In this document: positions 24,501 through 36,112 of the stretch, piece after piece | Layout of the letters: each line of letters begins with the position of its first letter | How positions within the stretch are numbered: the stretch's first letter is position 1 | Source: Hansfordia pulvinata | Taxonomy: Eukaryota; Ascomycota; Sordariomycetes; Xylariales | DNA: 64,000 nt | Assembly (NCBI GenBank): GCA_006538405.1 | Contig: BJKQ01000010.1 | Span: forward strand, 1,736,001-1,800,000 | Direction of reading: 5' to 3' | Notes under the pieces: generated by a model | Seen by the model: only the letters and a program-made list of their open reading frames with translations | Databases searched by the model: none | What the model was told of the DNA's origin: nothing | Program-made: the position numbers and the translations under genes

Positions 24501-26963
24501 AAGGGCCAGCGCTTCCGCTCAGTCCCATGATCGTTCCAGAAGGTCCAACCCTGCGCCGGTACGCACCGACTACCCCTTGCCTTTGCAGCCGGGGGTCTTT
24601 CCCAGCGTCAGGGTACCTGATCTTGCGCAGCGTCGTGCTGGCGTCCACTGGATGTCCACGTCCCTATTCAAGTACCTCGCGTATACTGCCTCCCCGGAGA
24701 ACAAAATCATATGAGTACTCTCAAGTGCTTGTTTGCAAATGTCTCCCCCGAGGTCCAGCCAGTCCCGATACAGTTATGCTTGAAACTCACACACGGGCTG
24801 TCCGCTCAATTGCCGAGCAGCTGCTCCTCAGCCACAAGCAGAACGCCCACGCCCGTTGCACACCCATTCTCAACTACAGCGCGGTCCACCTGGTAAGCAT
24901 CACCCACGTGCAGCGGCCTTGCAGCCGGGCAAGAAACGGCGGTGCCCGTCATCTGGGGGGAGGAGGATTCCTATGATGGTGGAAGCTAGCGTCAGCGGCT
25001 CGTCGCTGCACGTTATTGATCGGGCTTTGCTACGGTATGTAGGCACGAGTAGAGGGACTTATAAGGTACTGATCTCTTCTCTCGTACGAGACGGAGCCCT
25101 TCTTGTAAAGCTGTCAGGCAGCCACTCAGGTAGCAATTCGGCTACCTCACTCAGTGCGCGGAGGTACGCTGGGTACCCGGCACAGTCTTGCAGTCGCAGG
25201 TACCTTGGAAGGTACTGGGCTGCATCGGATCCGGGAGAGTGAAGGAAGGGCCTGCCAGCACAGCACGATCACGGAGTGCGAGTACGATCAGGGGCCACGG
25301 GCCAGGTTGAAGTACCAGGACGGACTAGGGATGCCTGCTGGCCACTGGGGGGGCCTTATAATGGGCCGGCGCGCCGTCTCATGCGATTTCTGCGCTTTCT
25401 GCGACGGAGAGATGCCATTCTGCCATAACGGATGCTCGCGACGGGTGCTGTTTGATTGTCCAGTGTCGGAGGGTCCGTTCTTTCGTCGTGGATATTGTCG
25501 TCTTATGTACTTGTACCTAGGTATGTAGCGGTCGCGTCAGAAAACCAGCGTTCCTAAAATACAAGCACTCACTGCGAGGGCGTCGCGCCGGATTTAGCCT
25601 CTGAAGAATAAGTTCACATGGATACAAAAACGGTATTATAAGGTGCAGAGGCACACCCAATGAATTGAATCTGGCCCATACAGCCGTGCGGAACGTGCGG
25701 GTGCTTGGAGCTGCCAAACCAACACGAAGATGCGCAAGGAGGTACAAACCTTTGGCCATCATCCCCTGCGTCGGTGAGAGGAGGCATATGTACCTCCATG
25801 CAGACTTCAGGTGCTCGGCGCCAGCGCCCACGTCTCGGCGGCGAGGACGAAGCAGATTGACGTCTTCTCGCGTCCAACTGGCGCGGTTCAGTGAATCCTC
25901 AGCCAGCGCACCTTAGACAGCTCTCAGCACAGCGCAGTGTCGGCACTACGGAGTACAGGCAACCTTTTCCGCGGCGCTGAAGGAGACTTGTTGATGGGAA
26001 TACACCCCCCGGGGTGTTAGTCGCACCCTCGGCCCCGGCTTGTCCAGCCGGTGGAGGCCAGTCAATCCCAGCAGCACGCAAACAAGCCTTGGGATGCTCA
26101 TATCCCCCCCGATGCCCGAGCTCTCAAGGATGAGTGAATGGGCTTTAGGGTAAGGGACGGCACTGGGCCCCGACTCTGTGGCTGGAAACATGTGTAGTAG
26201 GTTTGCAATGTTCCTTATTGTCGACGGCGGAGAATACCTTAGGTACCTGCCCCCCCGACTGGTTGGGTACTGCCGCCGACTCGGCACGTCCTGGCTCACT
26301 CGTAGCCGGTTGACCTACTCGTACCGCACATTGGATCGGCCTGTGCAGGTATACCGCTCAGCTGGTAGCTTTGTTGCCTTCAAGTCACATAGATCCATGT
26401 CCCAACCCGTATCGTGTACCTCGCGGGTTTTGCTCATGCAGGCATTGAATACCTACCTCTGACGACTCCTTGGGTACTACGAGTTGGAGTATCGCATCCA
26501 TCATGGATGGATGGAAGCGCTGAATAGGTAGGTAGGTACCCGTGCCTGAGGTATCCGTAGACTCCCGCTGGCAGGTCAACTGTTGCCAGTGGTGTGGTTG
26601 CGGCACTTCGTCGCCGCCGGGTGAGGTCTTCGACGGGCACGGGCTGAGGAGGTCGACGGGCGTGAGTCCAGTCCAGTCGGGGTCCAGCCCAGTCCAGTGG
26701 AGGCTCGACGGGATCCCAATTCTGGCTCGGCTCTGCCCTACCTCACCTTGCCCTCATCCACTCGGCCCCTCCAGCGAGCCAGCCAACCAGCCGACTCGCC
26801 ATCCCATCCCATCCCATCCCGTCCCACACTCATCAGTCCCGTCCCGTGCTATCCTCCAGCTGCTTGCCCGCCTGCGAGTACCTCTCATCAGGCTTCCCTC
26901 TCCGGCCCGTACGAGCACGCCTGCCCACACCACCCCCTGTCGCTTGCGGCGTCGTTCGCTGGC

Positions 26964-26991
26964 CTGCTCTGCTCTGCTCTGCTCTGCTCTG
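26964..26991. repeat. (CTGCT)n pentamer microsatellite
   Basis: About five and a half CTGCT units, following CATCC-type pentamers around 26800-26822. Confidence 0.9.
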
Positions 26992-27852
26992 CCCCATGAG
27001 AGGTACCTGACCTCTCTTCCCTCCCCTACCCTGCCTTGCCCGTCCTACAACCCTTCTAGTTGTCCTCCGCTGTGGCTCATCCATGCGAGTCCGGCCGACT
27101 GGACCATGCGCGGCTGGCTGTTTAACTAGCACGCTACTCGCTCTCCACCATTAGCACTGGCTTATATTATCTCGTCCTGTCCCCACCTCTTCAAGTCACG
27201 TCAAGCTCAAGCCCCCCGGCGGACAATGGGCCGCTACGGTGCCGGCCTGAATGATAACTCTCGCGTGGCTCACCACACTACTTATTGTCGCCTCTGCCCT
27301 CCCCTCCCCCCCGGCCTAGCCTCGTGTGGTTCGTGTCATCAAGCCTCCCGACCTCTGCTGTGGCTGATCCCCCGTCACTTACATCCTCACGCCCGCCGGC
27401 CCTCGCCTCGCCAAAACACACCTTTCGCCATTTGCTATACACTCCCGACTTCACGGCCTTCTTGCCCCCATTTTCTTCTTCCCCAGGCCCCGGCCCTGGT
27501 CCCTTCCTTTTCTTCCCCTCTCTCCCTTCCCTTTCTCGTGTCATCTTCGTCTCCAGCCTCGACGGCCCTCCGGCATTCTTCGCCCCTGTCTTTCATGCTC
27601 TTTCTGAATACGCCCCAGCCGCCGCCTTCCGCTACCCGTAGTCCCAAATCCCCTCTTGGTTCCGAGATCTTCAGCGGCACTCCAACGCGGATTGGTGTCG
27701 GCGCGACCGATCCACTGGCCTCCCTTCGCCATCCGGCCACGGGCCCGACCAAGCCTTCCAGGCCTGCGACATTGACACGGCCGGCGCTTGCACGTCCGCG
27801 CTTCGTTTGGTATCACTTCCACTCAACGTGCTCCTCCTGCCCCTCTGTCTAA

Positions 27853-30690
27853 ATGTTTCGTCAAAGGTACGTCGTCCTCGTTTTAATGGGCCACTGTTCT
27901 AGAGTCCAAGTCAGGCCGTTCCTCTGCTCAACCCAAGGCGGCCCAATGTCAGACAAGAAGTGTCATCGTCGCGGCCCGCCAGCCCACCCGCCCTTGCCCG
28001 GACAAGCCTGTATGGCAGTGCTAACTACAATCTGGTGATTCAGAAAAAGCTCGCAGAAGCCCGGCAGCGAGCTTCTTGCCAACTTTCGTCAGCAGTTCCC
28101 CGAGGTCGCCCACACTTCAGCCGGACCCCCAACGTCACGGTCACGGCCAACGACAACGTCATCCCAGCCTCTTCTTCCCAAGACCAGTATGTACACCAGC
28201 TGACCCCTACCGTTCATATCACCGCCGCGTCTCTCCTTTCTTCGACGCCCTTTCCGCCTTCCCTGCTTTCCATCTTCCCCCCTCCCCTTTACCTCTTCGG
28301 ACCCTGGTCGGAACTCGGCAGGACTCGAATATTTTATCATGCATGAGTATCGGACTTTGCAGGAGCGCCGGAGTTGCGGGGTAGTCCGCAACTTTCTGCC
28401 ACTCGTAAAGTACGCTCACGAATCTGGATTTGTGCCGGGCAGTACATGTATAGCGTGTCAACACAGTGCTGGAAAGGAACCCCTCCGGTTGTTTCGTACT
28501 AACCGTCGACTCTCTAGGAGCCACGAGCCGAATAATGAGGGCTTTACCGACCAGGACCCGACCCCACGGGCTTCGGGTGACCCGTGGAGATTCACCCCCT
28601 CGCTGCTGGACCCCAACTCGTTCTCGTTCAGCGCTTTCGCGAATCAGCCACCAGGTTACTATACCCCGACGCCCGGTGGAACGACCATCTACCACCCGCA
28701 AGCTGGCGACTTACACAGCCCCAGCTTAGGGGTTGGTATGGGGTTGGGAACGCCCTTATCGTTGCCTACCAGCGAGGGAGCTTTACCCGCGGGCCCTGCC
28801 ATGCTCGATCTGAGCCAGTTCCATCCCAGTATCCAGCATCACAACTTCCAGCAGCAACAACAGGACCCCCGGTTCAACCTCTTTCTCCAGCCCTCTCACG
28901 CGCAACCCTCTTTCGCGCCGTCGTCGTTCGTCCATCATGATTCCGGGTTTGAGACCATGGATCAGGACGGGTCTCCCGAGTCTCCGCACGGGCGTATGCA
29001 GTCGCTCGATGCCGCCTTCAACTCCCAGTCACCGCCTGTAGCCAACTTTTCAGGTCACCCCACTAATTCACATTTGACTGGCCTCATCCCGCCTGCTGCT
29101 ACCGAATTTCGATTCCGAACGACTCTGAATGCGCCGACAGCAATGATAAGGGATCCCGACGAAACACCAGTCACGTATCTGAATAAGGGCCAGGCTTACT
29201 CTCTCTCCATCTCCGATGCTTCATCCAACGGCGCTGTCATCCCGGGTGTCAGATATCGGACCTTTGTTCGCGTATCCTTCGAGGACGAGGAGCAACGCCA
29301 GAGGCCAGGCGTTTGCTGGAGTTTGTGGAAAGAAGGCCGCGGCACTGCCGAAGCTCACAAACGCGGTGGCAAGCTGCAAGCAGTCGAGTACGTTGAGGCG
29401 GGCCACCCACCCGAAGGCGACGACAGGAGGACGCGTGTTGAGCTGGAGAGCTCCTCATTTGATGGCTTCTCGGTGATCTGGACTCCGGGCATCAATGGCG
29501 CCGCTGAGTGCATTGTATCGGTCCGCTTCAATTTCCTCTCGACGGACTTCAGCCACTCGAAAGGAGTCAAGGGCATCCCGGTCAGGCTCTGCGCCAAAAC
29601 AATCACCATGCCAGCTGCGGAATCCTCGCTGCCCGATAACAAGTCTCCGGAGATCTGCTACTGCCAGGTGAAACTTTTTCGCGATCACGGGGCAGAGCGC
29701 AAACTCACGAACGACGTGGCACACATCAAGAAGAACATTGAAAAGACCAAGAGCCAGCTAGCCCAGGCTGAGAACGGCTTCAAAGACTTTGGCAAGAGGA
29801 GGCGTGGAGGCGCGAAGAATCAAGACACACAACGACAAGGAAAGGCGCCCAAGCACAAGAGGACTTGGTCCATGTCGTCGGCAAGCTCGGCTGGGGGAGG
29901 CAACGGAGCTCCCACGCGCAGTCCGGTGGAGGACGACCTCTTCTCCAAGTTACAGTCTCTCCAAGACATGTTTACCAGTACCCGCCCCGTCAGTCTCTTC
30001 TATCTGCGAGGCGAGCCCCTGGATGATCCCGATCTGCACCCTGTCAGTCTGTCTGGGGAGGAACCACTGGAAAATATCAAGGCAGAGCCACAGGAGCAGA
30101 GCGAAGGGCAGCGCGACTCGGCGACGGGATCGTCAATGGTTTCTCCAACACCGAGCTCAATGTCTCTCCGTTCTGAAACCAAAAGCGGGGGCAATGACTT
30201 GACAGCAGGCCGCAACTCGGAGAAACCAAGCTTGGTCGTGAATGCGACAGGGGTCATCGAGGCCAAGGGGGTAGACCCGTCCTACAAGCCGCCGTCACCA
30301 CAGCCGACGCGGGCCATCGCTTGCGTCTACGTCCTTCGCGAGAACGGCGAGCGGGAATCCAAGTCTCTGCACCGAGCCATCTATCTGACCGAGAGAACGA
30401 CACAGAACTTCATCTCCCAAATCTCCCGAAAATGGGACATCGACCCGAAGACAGTGACTGGGGTGGTCCGAATCCTTGACAGCGACCTCCGGATTGAGGT
30501 TGACGACGATGTGATCCGCGAGATGGCTGAAGGGCAGGACATGAGATTGCATATTTGCGAGGTGGACAGGGCTGTTCCTCAGCCGCGTCGCGAATGGGAG
30601 ATGGCTGTCGACGTGTCGGATGGCGAAGGGGCCTCTCAACACAGTGCTTTCCGAAACACAACGGGCTACGAGCTACAGATTCGATTCTGA
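27853..30690 (+). CDS. CP2/grainyhead-family transcription factor, with an apparent 1-nt frameshift in exon 2
   Basis: Sequence-specific nuclear regulator of the LSF/grainyhead family; fungal members such as Neurospora CSP-2 act in conidial separation and cell-wall remodelling. Exons: 27853-27866 (14 nt, MFRQ plus a split Arg codon), 28044-28186 and 28518-30690. The exon 3 acceptor follows a textbook branch site (TACTAACCG) and CTCTCTAG. The N-terminus reads KPGSELLANFRQQFPEV. The CP2 DNA-binding domain lies at about residues 245-480, starting FRTTLNAP and including TYLNKGQAYSLSI and IPGVRYRTFVRVSFEDEEQR. It is followed by a basic segment and, at about 647-737, a dimerisation/ubiquitin-like region ending MRLHICEVD. 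Exon 2 joins exon 3 out of phase by one base unless the C5 run at 28126-28130 is really C6; then the product is 776 aa. Otherwise an extra exon or a GTACAC donor would be needed. Family assignment is firm; the 5' structure is less so. Confidence 0.88.
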
Positions 30691-33135
30691 ACTCACTGAC
30701 GAAGCTGTGAGCTTGTAATCACCAGAGCGTGAATATACGACACGACGACATGAGACGGCGCATACACGGATACGAGGATTTCCCTTCACGTTTGAGGCAC
30801 GGCGTTCAAGAGAAGGAAAACCAAGAGATACCAGCCTATGGTTTAAGGCACACCAACTTTTTCTTTTTTTTCTCGTCTGATTTTACCAGATATACCTTTC
30901 GAGGGTCAACGCGCTACATCACCAGCGCGGATACCCATGGCTGCGTTCAAGGAAACACGGCAAGCAGCGTTGCCGGCCAGGTGGAATTATTCGACTGCGC
31001 ATGGAGGTCTACTGTGGGGCAGTCTCTGAAAGGGGGGAGGGGGTTGGGTTATCTGCATCACCACGACGCTGGCGACATGTTTTGCAGCATACAAGAAGGG
31101 GGGAGGCGCACAGGTGCCAGCGCGGAACGGTGGTGGCACCAACTACACTTCGACAACACGAGCAACAATTGACGCACGACATTAGCTTATTCCGTAATGC
31201 GAATATATTTAATGCCATCTCCCACGAGAAAACCCTACTTACTTTCCTTGGCAGGAGATGATATGGCTGGAGTGAGCAAGAAGCTGGCTTCTTCCCCCAT
31301 GGGTCAGGTACCTCTTAGGTACTTACATGCCGGCAAGTCTGAAGAAGGGGACGGGACGTGCTGCAAAGTCAGATCAGGAAGGTGATGAATGCACGATGAT
31401 GGAATGGAAAGCCTGGCAAGACGGGATCGCGGCCGGAAGGACGGCAGATTGGGCGCGACAAACCCCTTCAAACGTGGCTCATCAGCGCTGCTCATCAGAG
31501 AAAAGGGTCTGCTTCTGCTGCCAGGGCGGGCGGGCGGGCAGACAGGCCTTTGAGATTACCTCGAGGCGTGACGCAAGCGCGAGGGAATCTGGAATCTAGA
31601 ACGTTGAAGTGGTGGAGACGGATCGCCAGTGGCAGCGGTGGGGCGGCAAGCGGGCAGGGGTCTCGGCGGGTTCCACGCACGGGAGGGCGTGCGGGCCTGT
31701 GTTTGTGTGCTTGTAGTGGAGGTACTCAAGATCATGCGCGTAAGGTACCTGGGTACGCGGAGTTGGCGAGGAGAACTTGATGCTTGGAAAAGATCCAGAT
31801 AGATACTTCAGTAATGCTCGAGATTTCGTGACCAGAGCACATTTTCTTTTTGTCGTATCTGTCCCTCCATTACTCGCAGTGCGCGAGCTGTCAATTAGGT
31901 CGGCATATGTAGGTGTACTCGTATGCGAATTAATAAGATACAAGCCGCATCCTTGGGTGTGGCTGTAAGTACCTAGGTAATCTTTACGTGCGTGGGGCGA
32001 GCGGCTGGCGGCACCGACAGATCGGGTCGGACGCGGAGGACCTGTACCCTGTACGAGTCCCTATCTAGGAGGACTTAGGTACAATCATCCGGCTGCGGAA
32101 TTCCGTGCGCCATTCCACACTGCAAGGGTACCTACCTAGCGAGCAAGGCCCAGTGGTACCCGTACTCGTACTTACCCACGACCACGACACCAGCATACTC
32201 GTAGGGACGGGGACGCGATGGGGGCAGATAGACACATCCAGATCACACTGCTGCCATGTACATATTTTGGCGACCACATCAGAGTAAGTGGCCGCGTCTT
32301 ATCAGTCCTACAAGAGTTAAATACGGTGCGATAGTCATTGTCTCAAAGGCATTTACTCGTAGCGGCATGCGTCTTGATTTACACCTGAACTTCCTCGCAT
32401 ATATTGCCGGTCAATCCGCAGCTGCGTCTCAAGAAACTTGCTTGACATTCGTAACCTCCTTGCCCTCTAGCTTCCCTTCATTTGTATCCTGCCTCAAACG
32501 CTGCTTCGCCCGTGAACGAGCCCCAGGGCGACCGACCACGGCAGATCCGAGCAGAGAGGCACGCCTGTGCCGAGTACGAGGATCCTCTCGGGGCCAGCAA
32601 CGTCCGGAGCTTCTTGTCCGCCCAGGAGGGTGGCTACGCGGCCCCCCTTTGTCCAATTAACATTACCTCGACCGTGCTTTGGGGGAGGGAGGGGGGGGGG
32701 GCTGCGTTACGCCCTCAATTCGTACCTGCAGGTGCGCTTCGTGGTGTGGCGGTACTTTGTGTCAGGGTCGAGGCATTTCCCCGCGACGCTCCAGGGCGGG
32801 CGGTTCGCCGTTTCAGATTTGACAGGGCTGCCAGTCCCATCTCCGATCTGCATGGGCTCGGGGTTGGGGGCATTCATTGGCACATTGGATGTAGCTTTAG
32901 TGCCGGGATGGGTACTCGTACAGCATGCCCGTACATGCGCGTATATTCCCGGTCTACAGAGTGGCTGAGAGACAAGTACGGATACACGCGGCGGAAAGTG
33001 GAGACTCCCGTGTCGCAAAGGCCGCCCTGTACTCGTGTCAAAGGATAGTATGAGTAGTACCTCATTCATGGAAACTTGCAATCCAGCCACGCCCTGTGCC
33101 GGGGCCCGAGTGAGTGGATGGGCGTGTCTTCCGGC

Positions 33136-33155
33136 GTGTACTCGTACGAGTACAC
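33136..33155. repeat. 20-nt perfect palindrome
   Basis: GTGTACTCGTACGAGTACAC reads identically on both strands and contains both octamer orientations (33139 and 33145). Confidence 0.95.
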
Positions 33156-33650
33156 TGGATTGGGTGCACGCGCCTGGTACTCGTACGGATACTGTGCATA
33201 TTCAAATCAAAGCAGGCAATCTATGTACATGTGCCTACGAGTAAAAGGTACATTAGGTAGCGGTTGCTACCAGAAGCCCGGCACCCATTAAGGTAGGAGG
33301 ATAGGTAGAGGCACTCGGAAAGTACTGGACAGCTGAGCCACAGAGGTCAATACGGTTGCAGAACCCGGCGTGCCGTATCGCCCGAGATGAAGCGTCCATC
33401 CCTCCGGCTGATTTCACCGCAAGGCTTCATCTCGGCTCTCCATCATCTGCGTGCTGATCTCGGTGAGTGAGGCATCGATTTTTTTTGTTTCCATTTTATG
33501 ATTACCTCGAGACTTGCCTGATGCGACAAAGGTGCCTTGCCAGTTCGGCATGCAGTGGTCCAAGCTGAGGGCAGTCTCAACGTCATTGCTGCGCGCACCC
33601 CTCTACCGTCCCGCAAGACGACGACGCCCTGGATACGGGTGCGAGTGCTC

Positions 33651-33680
<30 letters not shown>
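33651..33680. repeat. (GT)n microsatellite
   Basis: About 15 GT units with a single interruption (TTT) at 33662-33664. Confidence 0.9.
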
Positions 33681-33681
<1 letters not shown>

Positions 33682-33924
33682 AAGAGCTGGCAGCCAGCCA
33701 GCCACATGCCGGCCTTTTCTGCGTCTCTCCTGCGCGAGCCGGTCAAGGCTCACTCACCATTCTCGAACTCCAACAGGACCGGATGGATCTCTACGTACGA
33801 GTACCCCAGGCCTTTCCGGCTCCCCTTTCCGCCTGAGCGGCGCCCTCTCCTCTCGGGGGCGAGGCGAGCATGTGAGAGGCTGCCTTACGAGCAGCACATG
33901 AGCAGCCTCCCCTGTTTATTGGTC

Positions 33925-33946
33925 TTGTTGTTGTTGTTGTTGTTGT
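33925..33946. repeat. (TTG)n microsatellite
   Basis: Seven TTG triplets in intergenic DNA. Confidence 0.9.
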
Positions 33947-34283
33947 CCCTGCCTCTACTGATACTGCCTGCGTGGCCCGCGTCGCGCACATACCAGAGCA
34001 TTGGGCCGGGGAAGCAGTCTCACCCGCCTCCACGGCCATGTCCAAGACCTTCGCGTGCTGCCCGCCCGGTACGCGGGCCCTTGCCTCTCGCATGGACGGC
34101 TGTCATCATACCTGTCTCTGATCTGTCTCATCGTATAGGTTGTCACTTGTCACCCTTCCTTGGGTCGCGGTTTCACGCGCTGTAGCGGCTGTAGGTAGGT
34201 AGGTGGTGACCGACAGAACTGGGACGCCCAGTGCCTCGGGAGTGGGAGGGTACACTCACTGCTCACTGCGTTCCACGGCCAAA

Positions 34284-34299
34284 CCCCCCCCCCCCCCCC
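34284..34299 (+). repeat. C16 tract
   Basis: Sixteen consecutive C; no overlapping gene. Confidence 0.9.
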
Positions 34300-34652
34300 A
34301 ACCCGTGTGTATGCTTCATGGCAAGACGTTGCAAATCCGATAAAACGCATAGCAAGTCCGCGGCAGCCCCGCTGCCCAGACCCCGTTATCTGCACACACA
34401 GCAGCCGAGTCTGACTTGGGGGAGATCATGGGGCCCGTGTAAAGGGGATGGGCCACCGGGCGGAACAGCTTCGCGCGGCTCAGTACAGCCTCTGGAGATG
34501 GTAGCAGAGAGTGTTGTCGTATCATGAGCGGAAGCTCGGCGGTGCGCCTTCCATGGATGGACATACACTTCTCAAAACTGCTACCAACCCCAAGAATGAT
34601 GGTCGTTGGAGGTTGAGGCTCAGCATTCTGACGGCTTCATCGTCGCCGAACC

Positions 34653-34746
34653 AAAGAGAAGGAGAAAATGGAAAAGAAAACGGGAAAGAACAAGAAAAAG
34701 AAAAGAGGAAGAACAAGAAAAAGAAAAAGAGGAAGAAAGAAACTCA
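34653..34746 (+). repeat. Purine-rich tract with a tandem duplication
   Basis: About 94 nt, nearly all A/G. A 23-24 nt unit starting AAGAACAAG is repeated at 34686-34708 and 34709-34732. It reads as a Lys/Glu low-complexity frame but has no gene context. Confidence 0.85.
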
Positions 34747-36094
34747 GCCATAAGAGGAAAATGCAGGCCCCAAACAAAGTCCGGCTTTCGGAGTTTATCC
34801 TTCCATCAAGCATCATTGTTATCATCATCGCTCCCAGACATTCAGACAGATGATGCTTGACCCGTGGACACGAACACCTGCAGACCCATTGCGCAAAGGC
34901 ACACGAGCGATGAAGATCACGTGCTATGGTTTTCAGGCCCGGTTTACCGGTCCCGCGCCAAGGCTGTTGAAAGAGCGACATAAGACAACGCTGCCCCCGC
35001 GCCTCCTGATCGCCCAACAACGCTCGGGCATGCCAGTTCTCGGCGTACCGGGACAGGAGGCATTGCGTCACCCGTTGTTGCTGCGTGTACGGCTGTGGCG
35101 TCGCGATCCCCCAAAGATCAACTTTCGCAAGAAAAGCCGGGCAAGTGATAGATTTGTCGTCTCCATCTCGCTCGTAAATACCTCAAGGATTAACCTGGTC
35201 CGCTGCCACCCTGCGAAGAACCCCCTTGTCCCCAGTCCTCTTGTTCGACAATGCAGACGACTCTGATGCCACCAGGAAAAGAGACCTGGTGCCAGTTGTT
35301 GAAGAATGGCGCTCTGGGCATCCATATGCGTCATCCAGCCATCGGCCCTTTTACTGTGCCGGAGCCTGATTGAAAGACCAATGCCCCCCGAAACACATTT
35401 CCCCTTCCCGCACCGTTATCCTCTGGCTGCGCGGTATTCTCTCTCTCTCTCTTTTATTTTTTTTTCTTTAAACTTGCAGACAAAGCAGCTCAGGGCGTTC
35501 ATTAGGGATTAAGACAAATCTGAGGGAGTCCCGGTGAAGAGACAAAGAGCAGCAAGACTGCAGATCGTGATCTGCGAGACTGCGTCCCGTCAAATTACTC
35601 TCCAGAGAGCCTTCCATCAAGCACTCGAGTGCCTGACAGCCGCGACACTTTTACTAGTCGTACGAGAAAAGATCATGCGATAGAAAAGTCGTACGATAAT
35701 AGTTTCGGCTCAGATCGCGACAGTCCCGAGTATGTGAGTTTCGTCCGTTTTTTTGCTTTCTGGATCATCCGGGATCTTTCCCCCAAGATGAACGTATTAT
35801 TGAAGTTCATTCGAGGAAGGCTGGATCAACTTTCATTTCCGCCTACGTTCGCTGGGGAGGCTGGTGGTCATTACGACATCGTTGCGGCTTCATGTTGGTG
35901 ATATCAAGAGAAACATGATATCGATGCCTGCCCAGACGAGACTAAATACGTGGAGGTTCGAGGCGTTGTTCATGCTTGGATCGACGTTGCAATATTCGTG
36001 ATGAGGTCATCTGAGCACAACTGTGTCGTCACAGCTGTTGAGGTCCTGGATTACCTCTGATTCGAAGGGTAGCTCTCGTCAGATCTTGACTTTT

Positions 36095-36112
36095 GGGGGG
36101 GGGGGGGGGGGG
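36095..36112 (+). repeat. G18 tract
   Basis: Eighteen consecutive G in intergenic DNA. Confidence 0.9.

Larger units (their letters stand above)
13928..27852. other. Gene desert, 13.9 kb
   Basis: No exon with recognisable domain, plausible splice structure or coding-like composition was found on either strand; the longest open frames (220-250 codons) read as Arg/Pro/Ser-rich noise. It is not AT-rich, so it does not look like RIP-degraded transposon DNA. It holds octamers at 19090, 19800, 22454, 22756 and 26316, four AGGTACCT palindromes (22027, 25198, 26241, 27001), AGGTAGGTA-type words (17434, 21706, 26527), the C26/G25 arms near 20.5 kb and several microsatellites. The last 0.8 kb is pyrimidine-rich and probably promoter/5' UTR of the CP2 gene. 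Confidence 0.55.
31916..33803. repeat. Cluster of ten TACTCGTA/TACGAGTA octamers
   Basis: Copies start at 31916, 32163, 32196, 32354, 32913, 33139, 33145, 33178, 33236 and 33796, in both orientations, one pair overlapping as a palindrome. Chance expectation over 1.9 kb is well below one. Function unknown. Confidence 0.85.

Noticed and set aside
27226..27852. 208-codon frame just upstream of the CP2 gene
   Set aside because: Pro/Ser-rich translation of a pyrimidine-rich leader; better explained as promoter or 5' UTR.
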